A stretch of DNA of 5,360 nt from Euryarchaeota archaeon UBA287 (GTDB taxonomy: Archaea > Thermoplasmatota > UBA186 > UBA287): positions 1 through 5,360 of the forward strand of contig DAEG01000036.1 in the NCBI GenBank assembly GCA_002495235.1, written 5' to 3'. Positions 5,254-5,360 of this stretch are shown in pieces; position 1 is the stretch's first letter; every line of letters begins with the position of its first letter. The notes under the pieces are model-generated. The model ran no database searches. It was not told the DNA's origin and saw only the letters and a program-made list of their open reading frames with translations. The position numbers and the translations under genes were made by a program.

Positions 5254-5360
5254 CAGCAACCCCCGCGTTACACTCACCATCCATCGGGCATGGAGGCCGT
5301 GGCAGCGCGCTGTGCAAAAGGGATATGTAGTATGATGATTCTTCAAGTCTATGGTTTCTC

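Larger units (their letters stand above)
5091..5360. other. Intergenic region upstream of the transporter gene
   Basis: These 270 bases contain the minus-strand TATA box and a hairpin, listed separately. I found no convincing gene. Several frames stay open on both strands, as expected from the GC content, but none shows a recognisable motif. A run of seven C (5119-5125) lies in the presumed leader of the transporter mRNA. ATG codons at 5332 and 5335 (+) begin a frame that leaves the window after eight codons and cannot be judged. Confidence 0.5.

Noticed and set aside
5280..5294. Small inverted repeat TCCAT/ATGGA
   Set aside because: Five base pairs with a five-base loop are expected by chance and no conserved partner is visible.
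5129..5335. Plus-strand 68-codon frame with one hydrophobic stretch
   Set aside because: The hydrophobic segment comes from the T-rich TATA region; no promoter at the right distance and no family resemblance.
5029..5346. Minus-strand 105-codon frame with an internal MKKKYIIHK start
   Set aside because: It overlaps the transporter start out of frame, covers the TATA box and hairpin, and shows no recognisable motif.
5172..5360. Minus-strand frame open from the window edge, possible C-terminus of a neighbouring gene
   Set aside because: A second minus frame is equally open here, composition is not gene-like (many Pro, Cys, His, Arg), and it would run across the TATA box.
1..5360. CRISPR array, insertion sequence or toxin-antitoxin system
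   Set aside because: No regularly spaced repeats, transposase motifs, terminal inverted repeats or paired small defence genes were found on either strand.

Overview
The window reads as archaeal chromosome. It carries an archaeal translation factor (aIF2 beta), an archaeal-type HflX GTPase, a tRNA interrupted by an intron with bulge-helix-bulge (BHB) geometry, and TATA-box promoters about 25 bases upstream of start codons. That last point implies mostly leaderless mRNAs. Base composition is moderately GC-rich, with frequent AUA (Ile) and AGG/AGA (Arg) codons in the first genes. I cannot place the lineage from sequence alone. A Thermoplasmata-like euryarchaeon or a small DPANN archaeon of the Micrarchaeum/ARMAN type would both fit.

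Layout. Positions 1-72: tRNA-Gln(UUG), missing only its first base. 127-1503 (+): a secreted S41-family peptidase. 1531-1944 (+): aIF2 beta; its TATA box overlaps the peptidase stop codon. 1916-2932 (-): HflX, converging on aIF2 beta with a 29-base tail overlap. 2933-2984: a 52-base divergent promoter region whose single AT-rich core lies at the right distance for both hflX and the next tRNA. 2985-3099 (+): tRNA-Gly(CCC) interrupted in the T-loop by a 43-base intron. 3100-3507 (-): a small exported Met- and Cys-rich protein grown by short tandem duplications; its stop codon touches the tRNA 3' end. 3624-5090 (-): a 12-TM major facilitator transporter. 5091-5360: intergenic, with a strong minus-strand TATA box and an 8-bp hairpin.

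How the genes relate. This is not one operon. Housekeeping translation functions (two tRNAs, aIF2 beta, the ribosome-associated GTPase HflX) sit beside two envelope modules: a lone exported peptidase, and a transporter followed by a Met/Cys-rich exported protein with its own promoter. The last two could jointly handle a soft metal such as copper, but that is inference from composition and adjacency.

The most notable item is the T-loop intron. Exons and intron fold into a BHB with two 3-base bulges and a 4-bp central helix. Removal restores a standard seven-base T-loop at the 59/60 junction. It is a non-canonical intron position whose geometry mimics the usual anticodon-loop 37/38 site.
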